Source: Sunxiuqinia indica
Lineage (GTDB): Bacteria > Bacteroidota > Bacteroidia > Bacteroidales > Prolixibacteraceae
Length of the DNA: 64,000 nucleotides
Direction of reading: 5' to 3'
NCBI RefSeq assembly: GCF_009847015.1
Contig: NZ_WVEM01000018.1
Location: 38,149 to 102,148, forward strand
Shown here: positions 57,401 through 64,000 of the stretch, in pieces
How positions within the stretch are numbered: the stretch's first letter is position 1
Layout: each line of letters starts with the position of its first letter
Translations under genes and position numbers: made by a program
The notes under the pieces: generated by a model
Database searches by the model: none
Seen by the model: the letters and a program-made list of their open reading frames with translations, nothing else
Told to the model about the DNA's origin: nothing

Positions 57401-58155
57401 AACTCTTGAAAAAACTGACCTTTTACTTCGTCTAAATTCCAACGAACGGTGCCTGTTGAGTAAAAGAAAATACAGTCATTTCCGCTTCCGTCTTTACCAT
57501 GATAAATGGCATTCTGTTGTAAATCGTCATAGTAGAAGTCATCGTTCATTTTCGGCAACATATATCCACCATTGCCATATAAATGCACACTGCCGGGATT
57601 CGAGAAACCCCAACTTTGAAGTTGAGAATAGGTGATTTTATGAATTCCCGCTTCCGAGGTTCTGAGTTTTACCCACTGGCCCGATGCCAAAACAGAAGAA
57701 TTTCTCCAGTCTTCCTGACTTAAAAAAACAGATTTCTTTTCATTCACCGAACGAACTTTAATACTGAAAGAATCCAATCGTTTTGCAACACCTTCTTTAT
57801 CAACCACGATTGGGACAAAATCGAGTATTGCCTGGAAGCCAGATTTTGACTCAACATATTCAATGGAAATATCCAGCTGATCATTTGTTGAAAGCTCATC
57901 GATATCGCTCGCGCCTTGAAATACTGAAAAAACTAAATCAGTAATTTCAACACGTTCGTTCGCATCATTCAACTCAATAACCTCCTGATAACGGGGAACA
58001 CCATTGTCATCCAAAATAGCATTAGCAATCTGTCCAAAAGGAGCATTGGTATTGCTATGTGCAGAGTCAACCCACGATATATCACGACTCTGTTTTTGAC
58101 CAAAAACAGCGGCTGACAACGAAAAAACCAGAATAAAAAGTAAACAATTTTTCAT
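54433..58155 (-). CDS. porU: T9SS sortase PorU (C25 gingipain-like peptidase)
   Basis: A 1,240-residue protein: signal peptide (1-20, ending FGQ), a long beta-rich N-terminal part (about 25-510), and a C25 peptidase domain (about 515-880). The catalytic pair is His754 (NYTGHAS) and Cys788 (TATCEISRFDD). Ig-like domains and a T9SS-like C-terminal domain (VEAYPNPATEFTNIVF) end it. PorU removes the C-terminal signal of T9SS cargo and links it to the cell-surface glycolipid. It is divergent from gldJ, and both promoters lie within 220 bases. Confidence 0.95.
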   Translation of the reverse strand: MKNCLLFILVFSLSAAVFGQKQSRDISWVDSAHSNTNAPFGQIANAILDDNGVPRYQEVIELNDANERVEITDLVFSVFQGASDIDELSTNDQLDISIEYVESKSGFQAILDFVPIVVDKEGVAKRLDSFSIKVRSVNEKKSVFLSQEDWRNSSVLASGQWVKLRTSEAGIHKITYSQLQSWGFSNPGSVHLYGNGGYMLPKMNDDFYYDDLQQNAIYHGKDGSGNDCIFFYSTGTVRWNLDEVKGQFFQELNDYSDYAYYFLSDQGSEKNVEEAQVVSAVATNQVNYSDEHVFHESEEHNLIKSGRRWFGEKFINGQTKSVTLKLENIVDGESAKIDIEAAGRSGSSSKMEVKMNNSSVDALNFSPVNTTDPIVLHADLESNEYELSNPTNSLKVDLKYVAASSNTNAWLDYITINYKRTLDVDDQLLFRDIESVGENRVTQFNLSASGANLKIWDVTDYTNPVSMPFSISGNQTSFKIETESLHEFVAFKTNGNLPEPEYVTAVDNQDLHQLSGMDMIIVSHPDFLNEATELAEFHQATDQLSTQIVTPSKIYNEFSGGAPDVAGIRNFLKMLYDKPGSSLKYVLLFGDGSFDNKNVSGEANNFILTYQSPNSLVPTSSFVTDDFFVLLDDGEGEYSGKIDLGIGRLPVKTATEAQIVVSKIKSYANTAALGEWRNVVCLIGDDEDNSTHMRQANQLADIVNEKNPAFYTDKIYFDAFEEKSTTAGDRYPGVTEAINNRVKEGALILNYTGHASESSMADEKVLGTTDIDKWSNYNRLPIFVTATCEISRFDDEENSGGEHILFNPNGGGIGLFSTTRVVYSGPNFVINKEFYEHVFSQDENGEKLRMGDVLRLSKNGINTGINKRNFTLLADPALSLAFPKYQVQTKTINGVQVDQMTDTIGSLSIVTITGQVADQTGALLADFEGDLVIDVYDKEYDVETFGNGGENPFNFKVQDRIIYKGITTVSGGKFEFTFIVPKDISYAVDEGKISYYANNGEVDAQGVLENFYIGGASNNTINDSQGPNVNLYLNDENFQSGDEVGKNSILIADVEDENGINTIGVGIGHDITAILDNDYSNIRVLNDYYLSEKDSYKKGQIIYPLNGLSVGEHTLKLKVWDVLNNSTEVEIQFVVDEKLEIVEVEAYPNPATEFTNIVFTHNRPDESFDAKLEVFNFSGSLVEVLEQQLASSGAKSLPMKWQINNNQLLIRNGAYLYRVTIIANDGYSASKSGKIIISRY

Positions 58156-58265
58156 TAAAATAAACTCTCAGATTACAATGACAAACGCTTCAATTCTTAC
58201 AATATTGCAACTAAAGGATAGCGATTTCCCGACTTCATGCAACAATACTTCTTTTTGACAGAAAG

Positions 58266-58273
58266 CAAAAATA
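58266..58273 (-). promoter_or_regulatory. TAnnTTTG -7 box of porU
   Basis: On the minus strand TATTTTTG is a perfect -7 element about 110 bases before the ATG at 58155. No TTG at the right -33 spacing is evident. Confidence 0.4.
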
Positions 58274-58342
58274 CAAAGACTAATGGATTATTTGATATTA
58301 AAAAGTTGTTCTGTCCAAACAATAAGAATAGAACAATTTAGT

Positions 58343-58350
58343 TATATTTG
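58343..58350 (+). promoter_or_regulatory. TAnnTTTG -7 box of gldJ
   Basis: TATATTTG is a perfect -7 element 28 bases before the ATG at 58379. It and the porU box lie back to back, 70 bases apart. Confidence 0.45.
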
Positions 58351-58378
58351 TGCATATTAAAACAAACTGAAAACACTG

Positions 58379-59833
58379 ATGATGAAATTTAAAGCCATAT
58401 TATTTTTAGGTTTGGCTGTCTTGGTGGCAAGCTGCGGAATGTTGGGCAAAGGTGGAAAAGGAGGCAATAAAGCTTCCAGTAAAACGGGATGGGAATACAA
58501 CAATCCAGACAATGGAGGTTTCCAAGCTGACGGGGACTTTAACCAAGTAACCGGACCTGGCTTAACATTTATAGAGGGCGGTACTTTTACCATGGGACGA
58601 GTTGAACAAGATGTCATGTACGACTGGAACAACATGCCTCGCAGGGTAACAGTTGCTTCATTTTACATGGATGAAACCGAAGTTTCCAACCTTGATTACC
58701 GCGAGTATATTTTTTGGTTAAATCGTGTTTATCCTGAAAATAAGGAAAAAATTGAGCAAGCACTGCCCGACACACTCGTTTGGCGAAAAGAGTTGGCTTA
58801 TAACGAACCCTACATTCAAAACTATTTCAGGCATCCTGCCTACAGCGATTATCCTGTTGTTGGTGTTAGCTGGGAACAAGCAGAAGCTTATTGTAAGTGG
58901 AGAACCGATCGTGTAAACGAAAAAATACTGGTCGACCGTGGCGTATTGCAACATGACAATACACAAGGAGGACAGAATGTTTTCACTTCGAACACATATC
59001 TGGCCGGACTTTATCAAGGTACTGAAGGCGAAGACCCAATTGAAGATGCAGCTGGAAATCCAAGAAGATTGAAATGGGAAGATGGAGCTTTACTGCCAAG
59101 CTATCGGTTACCCACCGAAGCAGAATGGGAATACGCTGCTTATGGCCTCATTGGAAATACAGAAGGTGAACTACTCACCGAACGTAAATTATACCCGTGG
59201 AACGGAAGCTACCTAAGAGACGATTCGAAAAAAGATCGTGGCCAAATGATGGCTAACTTTGTTCGCGGACGTGGTGACATGATGGGTATGGCTGGTGCAT
59301 TAAATGACAATGCAGATATCACGGCACCTGTCAATTCATACAATCCAAACGATTTCGGCCTATATTGTATGGCTGGCAATGTCAATGAATGGGTTGCCGA
59401 TGTTTATCGTCCGTTAAACCAACAAGATGTTGAAGAATTCCAGCCATTTCGAGGTACGGTGTATACCGAATACAAAAGAGATGGTGATGGAAACTTAATT
59501 CGAAATGAATTCGGTGAGCTCATCGCAGATACAATAGCAGACTACCGAAATTACGAAGACGGCGACTATCGGTCTCAAATTATTGAAGGCCTGGACTGGG
59601 AAGCTATGAAAGATCAATTGTCAACTGAAGATATGTATATAAAAGGAGAAGAATCAGGAGAATTTACTTCGCTTATCTCTGACAATGTGCGTGTTTATAA
59701 AGGTGGATCATGGAAAGATCGCCCTTATTGGTTGATTCCTGGAACAAGAAGATATTTGGAGCAAGATAAAGCGACCAACGATCTTGGGTTCCGCTGTGCA
59801 ATGACACGAGTTGGAAGTCCGAAAGGATTCTAA
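58379..59833 (+). CDS. gldJ: gliding/T9SS lipoprotein GldJ (SUMF1-like)
   Basis: A 484-residue lipoprotein (lipobox LVASC, Cys19). A Gly/Lys-rich linker leads to a formylglycine-generating-enzyme (SUMF1) fold (about 60-480) with GGTFTMGRVEQDVMYDWNN, YPVVGVSW and LPTEAEWEYA. The opening matches GldJ of F. johnsoniae more than GldK. GldJ is needed for gliding and stability of the T9SS ring; the catalytic cysteines of true SUMF1 enzymes are absent as expected. porU opposite and murF downstream keep the gene order known from other Bacteroidota. ATG 58382 is an equal alternative start. Confidence 0.92.
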   Translation: MMKFKAILFLGLAVLVASCGMLGKGGKGGNKASSKTGWEYNNPDNGGFQADGDFNQVTGPGLTFIEGGTFTMGRVEQDVMYDWNNMPRRVTVASFYMDETEVSNLDYREYIFWLNRVYPENKEKIEQALPDTLVWRKELAYNEPYIQNYFRHPAYSDYPVVGVSWEQAEAYCKWRTDRVNEKILVDRGVLQHDNTQGGQNVFTSNTYLAGLYQGTEGEDPIEDAAGNPRRLKWEDGALLPSYRLPTEAEWEYAAYGLIGNTEGELLTERKLYPWNGSYLRDDSKKDRGQMMANFVRGRGDMMGMAGALNDNADITAPVNSYNPNDFGLYCMAGNVNEWVADVYRPLNQQDVEEFQPFRGTVYTEYKRDGDGNLIRNEFGELIADTIADYRNYEDGDYRSQIIEGLDWEAMKDQLSTEDMYIKGEESGEFTSLISDNVRVYKGGSWKDRPYWLIPGTRRYLEQDKATNDLGFRCAMTRVGSPKGF

Positions 59834-59855
59834 AAAGATATTTATTTTCACACCT

Positions 59856-59888
59856 AAACCTCATTTGTAAAAATGGGGTTTTATTTTT
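59856..59888 (+). terminator. terminator between gldJ and murF
   Basis: An 11-bp stem with one G-U pair (AAACCTCATTT / AAATGGGGTTT), loop GTAA, then ATTTTTT. It ends 10 bases before the murF ATG, so murF needs read-through or a promoter inside gldJ. Confidence 0.75.
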
Positions 59889-59897
59889 TCCCAGAAT

Positions 59898-61190
59898 ATG
59901 AAGATCGAACAACTTTATGAGCTATTTTTAAAGCATCCGGCAGTTTCAACTGATAGTCGGAATATTGAAAATGACTGTCTCTTTTTTGCACTAAAAGGCC
60001 CGCACTTCGACGGGAACAAATACGCTGCTGACGCGCTCAGCAAAGGAGCGGCTTTTTCGGTCGTGGATGATAACAAGCTACCTGAAAATCCAAATTTCAT
60101 TCTGGTGAAAGATGTTCTGAAAACGCTTCAAGAATTAGCATCCTATCATCGTAAATTGCTCGGAATTCCAATTTTGGGAATCACAGGCAGCAATGGCAAA
60201 ACAACAACAAAAGAACTGATCGTTGCAATCCTTCAGAAAAAATACAATGTAAGTTCCACCAAAGGGAATTTAAACAACCACATCGGAGTACCACTGACGC
60301 TATTAACGATGAATAACAACACCGACATTGGTGTTGTGGAGATGGGAGCTAATCACCCGGGAGAAATCGCAGAGCTTTGTCAAATTGCAGATCCTGATTT
60401 CGGTTTAATTACCAATATTGGTAAAGCTCACTTAGAAGGCTTTGGATCGTTTGAAGGTGTCATCAAAACGAAATCGGAACTATACAAGCACCTAAAACAG
60501 AAATCAGGCTCAGCTTTCATACATATTGACAATGAAATACTGCAAAATCAAGCCAAGGGAATTGAACTGTTGACTTACGGACGATCAGACCAGGCTCAGC
60601 TGCGCGGAGAACTGCAGGAGTCTGCCTATTACCTTACCATAAAAGCACTCTTCCCCAAAGGCTGGCTCTATCTAAAATCGAAACTAATTGGTGCCTACAA
60701 CTTTGAAAATATATTGGCTGCAGCTCGTGTTGGCTTACATTTCAAAGTCGACCCAATAGCCATACAAGATGCCGTTGCAAACTATTCTCCGACAAACAAC
60801 CGATCGCAATTGGTTGTAAAAGGCAAAAATAAGATTATCATGGATGCTTATAATGCGAATCCAACAAGTATGGCTGCATCCTTATCAAACTTTGACGCAA
60901 TCAATAAAAAAGGGAAAATGGTGATTTTAGGGGATATGTTGGAACTTGGAGATCAAACTGATTTTGAGCACCAAAAGATTGTGGACATTTTAGGTACGAT
61001 GGATTTGGACCAAATATTTTTGGTAGGAAAAGAGTTTGGAAAAATTTCGACTGATCCAAAAACAAAGAAATTTGAAACTGTCGAGCTTCTTTCTGACTAC
61101 CTCTGTCAACAAAAGGCAACAGAAATTAATTTGACCTTAATTAAAGGATCTCGCGGAATTAAGCTCGAACGAATCCTCGAAATACTCTAA
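59898..61190 (+). CDS. murF: UDP-MurNAc-tripeptide--D-Ala-D-Ala ligase
   Basis: A 430-residue Mur ligase that completes the peptidoglycan precursor pentapeptide. The ATP-binding TGSNGKTTTK is at 96-105, followed by GVVEMGANHPGEI and TNIGKAHLEGFGS, which bind magnesium and substrate, and DAYNANPTSM, typical of MurF rather than MurC-E. Length is normal. It lies 64 bases after gldJ, beyond a terminator. Downstream comes a decayed transposase fragment. Confidence 0.96.
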   Translation: MKIEQLYELFLKHPAVSTDSRNIENDCLFFALKGPHFDGNKYAADALSKGAAFSVVDDNKLPENPNFILVKDVLKTLQELASYHRKLLGIPILGITGSNGKTTTKELIVAILQKKYNVSSTKGNLNNHIGVPLTLLTMNNNTDIGVVEMGANHPGEIAELCQIADPDFGLITNIGKAHLEGFGSFEGVIKTKSELYKHLKQKSGSAFIHIDNEILQNQAKGIELLTYGRSDQAQLRGELQESAYYLTIKALFPKGWLYLKSKLIGAYNFENILAAARVGLHFKVDPIAIQDAVANYSPTNNRSQLVVKGKNKIIMDAYNANPTSMAASLSNFDAINKKGKMVILGDMLELGDQTDFEHQKIVDILGTMDLDQIFLVGKEFGKISTDPKTKKFETVELLSDYLCQQKATEINLTLIKGSRGIKLERILEIL

Positions 61191-61534
61191 TATCGTTCCC
61201 TGAATACAGTCAATTAGGCTCTCTGATTACAAAAGCCGTTAGTTGTTGTGTTGGAAATAGCAGCACGAAAATCTAATATTCTATTATTCCTCACAACTTT
61301 TAATGTGATAGCGAATCAAAAAATGAACCTTTTGTTGGATTCATCTTTCTAAGGCACAACGATTAAGCGAAAAACGATACATCTCTCACTCCTCTTTGTT
61401 CAGAACTAATCGCTTTTATTTTGGCATTGAACGATTCGGCAAAAGCATTTCTACTTCTATTCTTTAAAAGCAATTTTCAAATTGCCAAACCCTTCAAAGT
61501 AATCACCAGCCTGCCACCGACAAGCCGAATCTTC
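61191..61534. other. intergenic region with a transposase relic
   Basis: A 344-base gap between the convergent murF and SufT-like genes. It contains the transposase fragment listed separately. I see no intact gene or complete terminal inverted repeats in it. Confidence 0.5.
61363..61476 (-). pseudogene. decayed transposase C-terminus (ISL3-like)
   Basis: On the minus strand 37 codons read LKNRSRNAFAESFNAKIKA and SSEQRGVRDVSFF before a TAA. The NRSxNAxAESFNAKIKAF...RGVRDxxFF pattern is the end of ISL3-type DDE transposases. The frame is closed upstream by a stop (61477-61479), further upstream sequence no longer codes, and the relic therefore is the trace of an old insertion. Confidence 0.6.
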
Positions 61535-61840
61535 CTAAAAGAACCCTAACTCCAGCCGGGCTTCTTCACTCATCATCGATTTTTCCCATGGCGGATCAAA
61601 TGTTAACTCCACGTGGGCATCATCTACTCCTTCGGCTGTTATTGCTGCTTGCCGGGTATCTTCTACCAGCATATCGGCAACCGGGCAACCGGGGGCAGTA
61701 AGGGTCATAATTACACTAGCCTTATTATTTTCATCAACATCGATGTTATAAATCAGGCCTAAATCGTATATGTTTACCGGAATCTCCGGATCATAAACTT
61801 CCTTTAAATTTTCTATAATTAAATCAATTCTTGGGTCCAT
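61535..61840 (-). CDS. SufT/MIP18-like (DUF59) iron-sulfur assembly protein
   Basis: A 101-residue MIP18-family protein with VYDPEIPVNIYDLGLIYNI and the conserved reactive Cys52 in TAPGCPVADML. Family members (SufT, PaaD-like) help mature Fe-S proteins. The start is 12 bases after sufE, so both form one unit. The core suf genes (BCDS) are not in the window. Confidence 0.92.
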   Translation of the reverse strand: MDPRIDLIIENLKEVYDPEIPVNIYDLGLIYNIDVDENNKASVIMTLTAPGCPVADMLVEDTRQAAITAEGVDDAHVELTFDPPWEKSMMSEEARLELGFF

Positions 61841-61851
61841 GGCTTCTCCTC

Positions 61852-62274
61852 CTAACTAGAAATCTTGTTATAAGCAACAGCATATAACTTAATTTGTTTG
61901 ATCATTGCGACCAGTCCGTTTGATCGTGTTGGTGATAAATGTTGTTTCAAACCAATATCATCTACAAAATGGAGTTCGTTATTTATTAACTCTTCTGGAG
62001 TACGTCCCGAAACAACACGCAGCAAAAGGGCAACTAAGCCTTTAACAATCACGGCATCACTCTCTCCTTGAAAATAAATTTTCCCATCTTTAAATTCAGG
62101 AGCCAACCACACACGCGACTGACATCCTTTTATCAGATGTTGATCATTTTTTAATTTGGGGTCCAGCTCTTTCAAGTCATTTCCCAATTCAATCAGGTAG
62201 CCGTATTTGTCCATCCAGTCCTCGTAAATCGAGAATTCTTCTACAATTTCTTGTTGTATATTTTCTATCGTCAT
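61852..62274 (-). CDS. sufE: SufE-family cysteine desulfuration protein
   Basis: A 140-residue protein with the persulfide-accepting Cys51 in LIKGCQSRVWL, the SufE hallmark, and SDAVIVKGLVALLLRVVSGRTPEE after it. SufE takes sulfur from SufS for the SufBCD scaffold. It lies upstream of the SufT-like gene on the same strand and is divergent from rubrerythrin. Confidence 0.94.
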   Translation of the reverse strand: MTIENIQQEIVEEFSIYEDWMDKYGYLIELGNDLKELDPKLKNDQHLIKGCQSRVWLAPEFKDGKIYFQGESDAVIVKGLVALLLRVVSGRTPEELINNELHFVDDIGLKQHLSPTRSNGLVAMIKQIKLYAVAYNKISS

Positions 62275-62491
62275 GAATCTTTCTTTTTAAAAGACGTAAA
62301 GGTCGTAATTTTTTTACGAATCACACAAGATTCACTTTCACCTCGAGCAAAGAATTATACTTAATTTAAAAAGCAGTTTTGAGTTTCGTTGAATGATTCT
62401 AAATTCCACCCGGAATCAGCTTATCCACTGGTAATTGCTTATCTTCACATTCCCAAAAATCAACAATAGTAATTATTTAAATAAAAAAATC

Positions 62492-63067
62492 ATGACTTCA
62501 ATAGTTGGAACACAAACAGAAAAGAACCTGCTAAAAGCATTTGCCGGTGAATCTCAAGCAAAAAACCGCTATGAATTTTTTGCCAAACAAGCACGCAAAG
62601 AAGGACTGCATCAGATTGCATCAATCTTTGAAGAAACAGCCATCAACGAGCAGGCGCACGCCAAACGTTTCTTTCGCTTTTTAGAAGGTGGCGTAGTTGA
62701 AATTACAGCCAGCTACCCAGCCGGAGTAATTGGAACCACCATGGAAAACCTGACGGCTGCTGCAGACGGTGAAAACGAAGAATGGACTGACCTTTATCCT
62801 GAGTTTGCCCGAGTTGCCGAAGAGGAAGGTTTTAAACTCATCGCCGTGGTTTTTAGAACCATTGCCAAAATTGAAAAACACCACGAAGAACGCTACCGCA
62901 AATTATGCAAAAATCTGGAAGAAGGAAAAGTGTTTGAGCGCGAAGGTAAAGTAACCTGGAAATGTCGTGTTTGCGGTTTTCTTCACGAATCAAGCAAACC
63001 ACCGGTTAAATGTCCATCTTGCGAACACGCTCAGGAATATTTTGAAATTGAAGCTACAAACTACTAG
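62492..63067 (+). CDS. rbr: rubrerythrin
   Basis: A 191-residue peroxide-reducing di-iron protein from ATG 62492; an open frame starting at 62435 adds an unlikely segment and is rejected. The four-helix domain (1-140) has the ExxH/ExxxH-type ligands in [26 protein letters not shown] and [11 protein letters not shown]. The rubredoxin domain (about 150-191) has WKCRVCG and KCPSCEHA with four cysteines for iron. It protects anaerobes from hydrogen peroxide. It is divergent from the Suf genes. Confidence 0.95.
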   Translation: MTSIVGTQTEKNLLKAFAGESQAKNRYEFFAKQARKEGLHQIASIFEETAINEQAHAKRFFRFLEGGVVEITASYPAGVIGTTMENLTAAADGENEEWTDLYPEFARVAEEEGFKLIAVVFRTIAKIEKHHEERYRKLCKNLEEGKVFEREGKVTWKCRVCGFLHESSKPPVKCPSCEHAQEYFEIEATNY

Positions 63068-63101
63068 GCTTTGAGTCTGGATTGCACCTAGCCGATTAAT
63101 A

Positions 63102-63234
63102 TAGGCTGTTCAAAACATAAGTCAAAAAGTCATTCCGAACTTGTTTCGGAATCTGTCTCTAGAGGATTTTTCCTTTAATCTACACAGATCCTGAAACAAG
63201 TTCGATGACGGACAGAAACGTTTTGAACAGCCTA
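63102..63234. repeat. MITE-like 133-bp inverted-repeat element
   Basis: The ends TAGGCTGTTCAAAAC (63102-63116) and GTTTTGAACAGCCTA (63220-63234) are perfect 15-base inverted repeats. Inside, the 28-base block at 63129-63156 (CATTCCGAACTTGTTTCGGA core) and 63184-63209 are imperfect inverted copies. The whole can fold as one long hairpin and sits between convergent genes, so it may also end transcription. No coding capacity. Confidence 0.75.
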
Positions 63235-63241
63235 CTTCTTT

Positions 63242-63886
63242 TTAATGAATGTGAATTTCATGAACCTGTCCGGAACCTCTTGGGTAGCGAATGCTTTCTG
63301 TCAAATCCTGAACTAATTTCGGAGGTGCAGCAGTCATTCGTGAAACAACCATCGCAACCACAAAATTCAGTATCATTCCCAAGGTTCCAATTCCTTCAGG
63401 AGCAATGCCAAACCAGTAGCCCTCGGGCGTGCCCGGCCCTCCCAGTTGCGGCTTGAAATAAATGATGTAAATTGCTGTAAATACAATTCCTACAATCATC
63501 CCACTTATTGCGCCCTGTCTGTTCATTCGTTTATCGAAAATCCCCAAAATAATCGCTGGAAAAAACGAAGAAGCAGCCAAGCCAAATGCAAGCGCAACTA
63601 CCTGTGCAACAAACCCAGGCGGATTCAAGCCGGCAAGTCCGGCCGCAACAACTGCCACAGCAATGCTAATCCGTGCAGCCCAAAGTTCATTTCGTTCCGA
63701 AATTTCAGGCATTAAGTAATTTTTAAGCAGGTCATGCGAAATCGAAGTGGAAATTACGAGCAACAATCCGGCAGCAGTTGACAAAGCTGCAGCCAAACCG
63801 CCAGCTACCACCAGGGCAATTACCCAACCGGGGAGGTTGGCAATTTCGGGGTTAGCCAACACAACAATATCCCGATCAATAATTAG
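63242..63886 (-). pseudogene. sodium:solute symporter, 3' part only; frame interrupted
   Basis: The frame codes for the C-terminal about 210 residues of an SSS-family (VC_2705/acetate-permease-like) symporter: IVVLANPEIANLPGWVI, LAAALSTAAGLLLVISTS, then further helices and a normal end. Upstream at 63887-63889 is a stop (TGA), and no other frame of the remaining 111 bases shows the expected upstream helices. The gene is therefore truncated, by an insertion, rearrangement or a sequencing/assembly edge. GTG 63862 would be only an internal start. Confidence 0.7.
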
Positions 63887-64000
63887 TCAATCCTTAAAAA
63901 CAAAATAAATCACTGGTTATCAACAGGTAGTGTGAATAAAATCCGTGATTTCAAGGTGTTAAATTGCAAGGTTATTAGTAAATTAGGGAAAAAGCTTGCA

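Overview
The window reads as chromosome of a low-GC member of the Bacteroidota, most likely in or near the order Marinilabiliales (inferred). The main reasons are the type IX secretion (T9SS) genes porU, porV and gldJ, a 2,109-residue SprB-repeat protein with a T9SS C-terminal sorting domain, LytS/LytTR signalling, and many upstream boxes of the form TAnnTTTG, the -7 element used by this phylum. Rubrerythrin, hemerythrin, a CcsBA-type cytochrome c maturation protein and iron-sulfur proteins suggest an organism that meets both low oxygen and oxidative stress. No rRNA, tRNA or CRISPR array was seen.

Layout. 1-5.9 kb: a left-truncated PurL/AIR-synthase-like gene, then a tight plus-strand run (SDR, Ldh-type dehydrogenase, small glycosyltransferase, LytS-like kinase, LytTR regulator), then a nitroreductase on the minus strand. 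6-12.3 kb: the giant SprB-like protein. 12.7-24.5 kb: housekeeping genes (gapA, an orphan MacB-like permease, miaA, a NUDIX hydrolase, a glycosyltransferase, gmhA, a RelA/SpoT protein, a zinc-cysteine-less Fur, purA). 24.5-25 kb: a gene-free gap with paired REP-like palindromes. 25-26.2 kb: a PLP racemase/aldolase-fold enzyme. 26.2-32.3 kb: a five-gene minus-strand operon that I regard as the most interesting part. It encodes a squalene-hopene-cyclase-like protein with an intact DxDD motif, a second small alpha-toroid protein, a DUF116-polyprenyl synthase fusion, a radical SAM protein and an HdrA-like/ferredoxin protein. It looks like an undescribed isoprenoid pathway.

32.5-49.3 kb: hemerythrin, a TfoX-C-like protein, a VOC protein, a small membrane protein, an SDR lacking its catalytic Tyr/Lys, a long-chain acyl-CoA ligase, CcsBA, two small proteins, alaS, an M23 peptidase with a MerR regulator, a Nif3-like protein, a zinc-ribbon coiled-coil protein, and the LemA-TPM-TPM membrane module. 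49.8-61.2 kb: a TPR histidine kinase, then thioredoxin-like, CoA-binding, ispF, porV and porU on the minus strand, divergent from gldJ and murF. The T9SS parts here would export and process substrates such as the SprB-like protein at 6-12 kb. 61.2-64 kb: a decayed transposase fragment, a SufT-like protein, sufE, rubrerythrin, a 133-bp inverted-repeat element, and the 3' part of a sodium:solute symporter whose reading frame breaks off near the window end.

All functions are inferred from recognisable motifs and gene order. No database search was possible.
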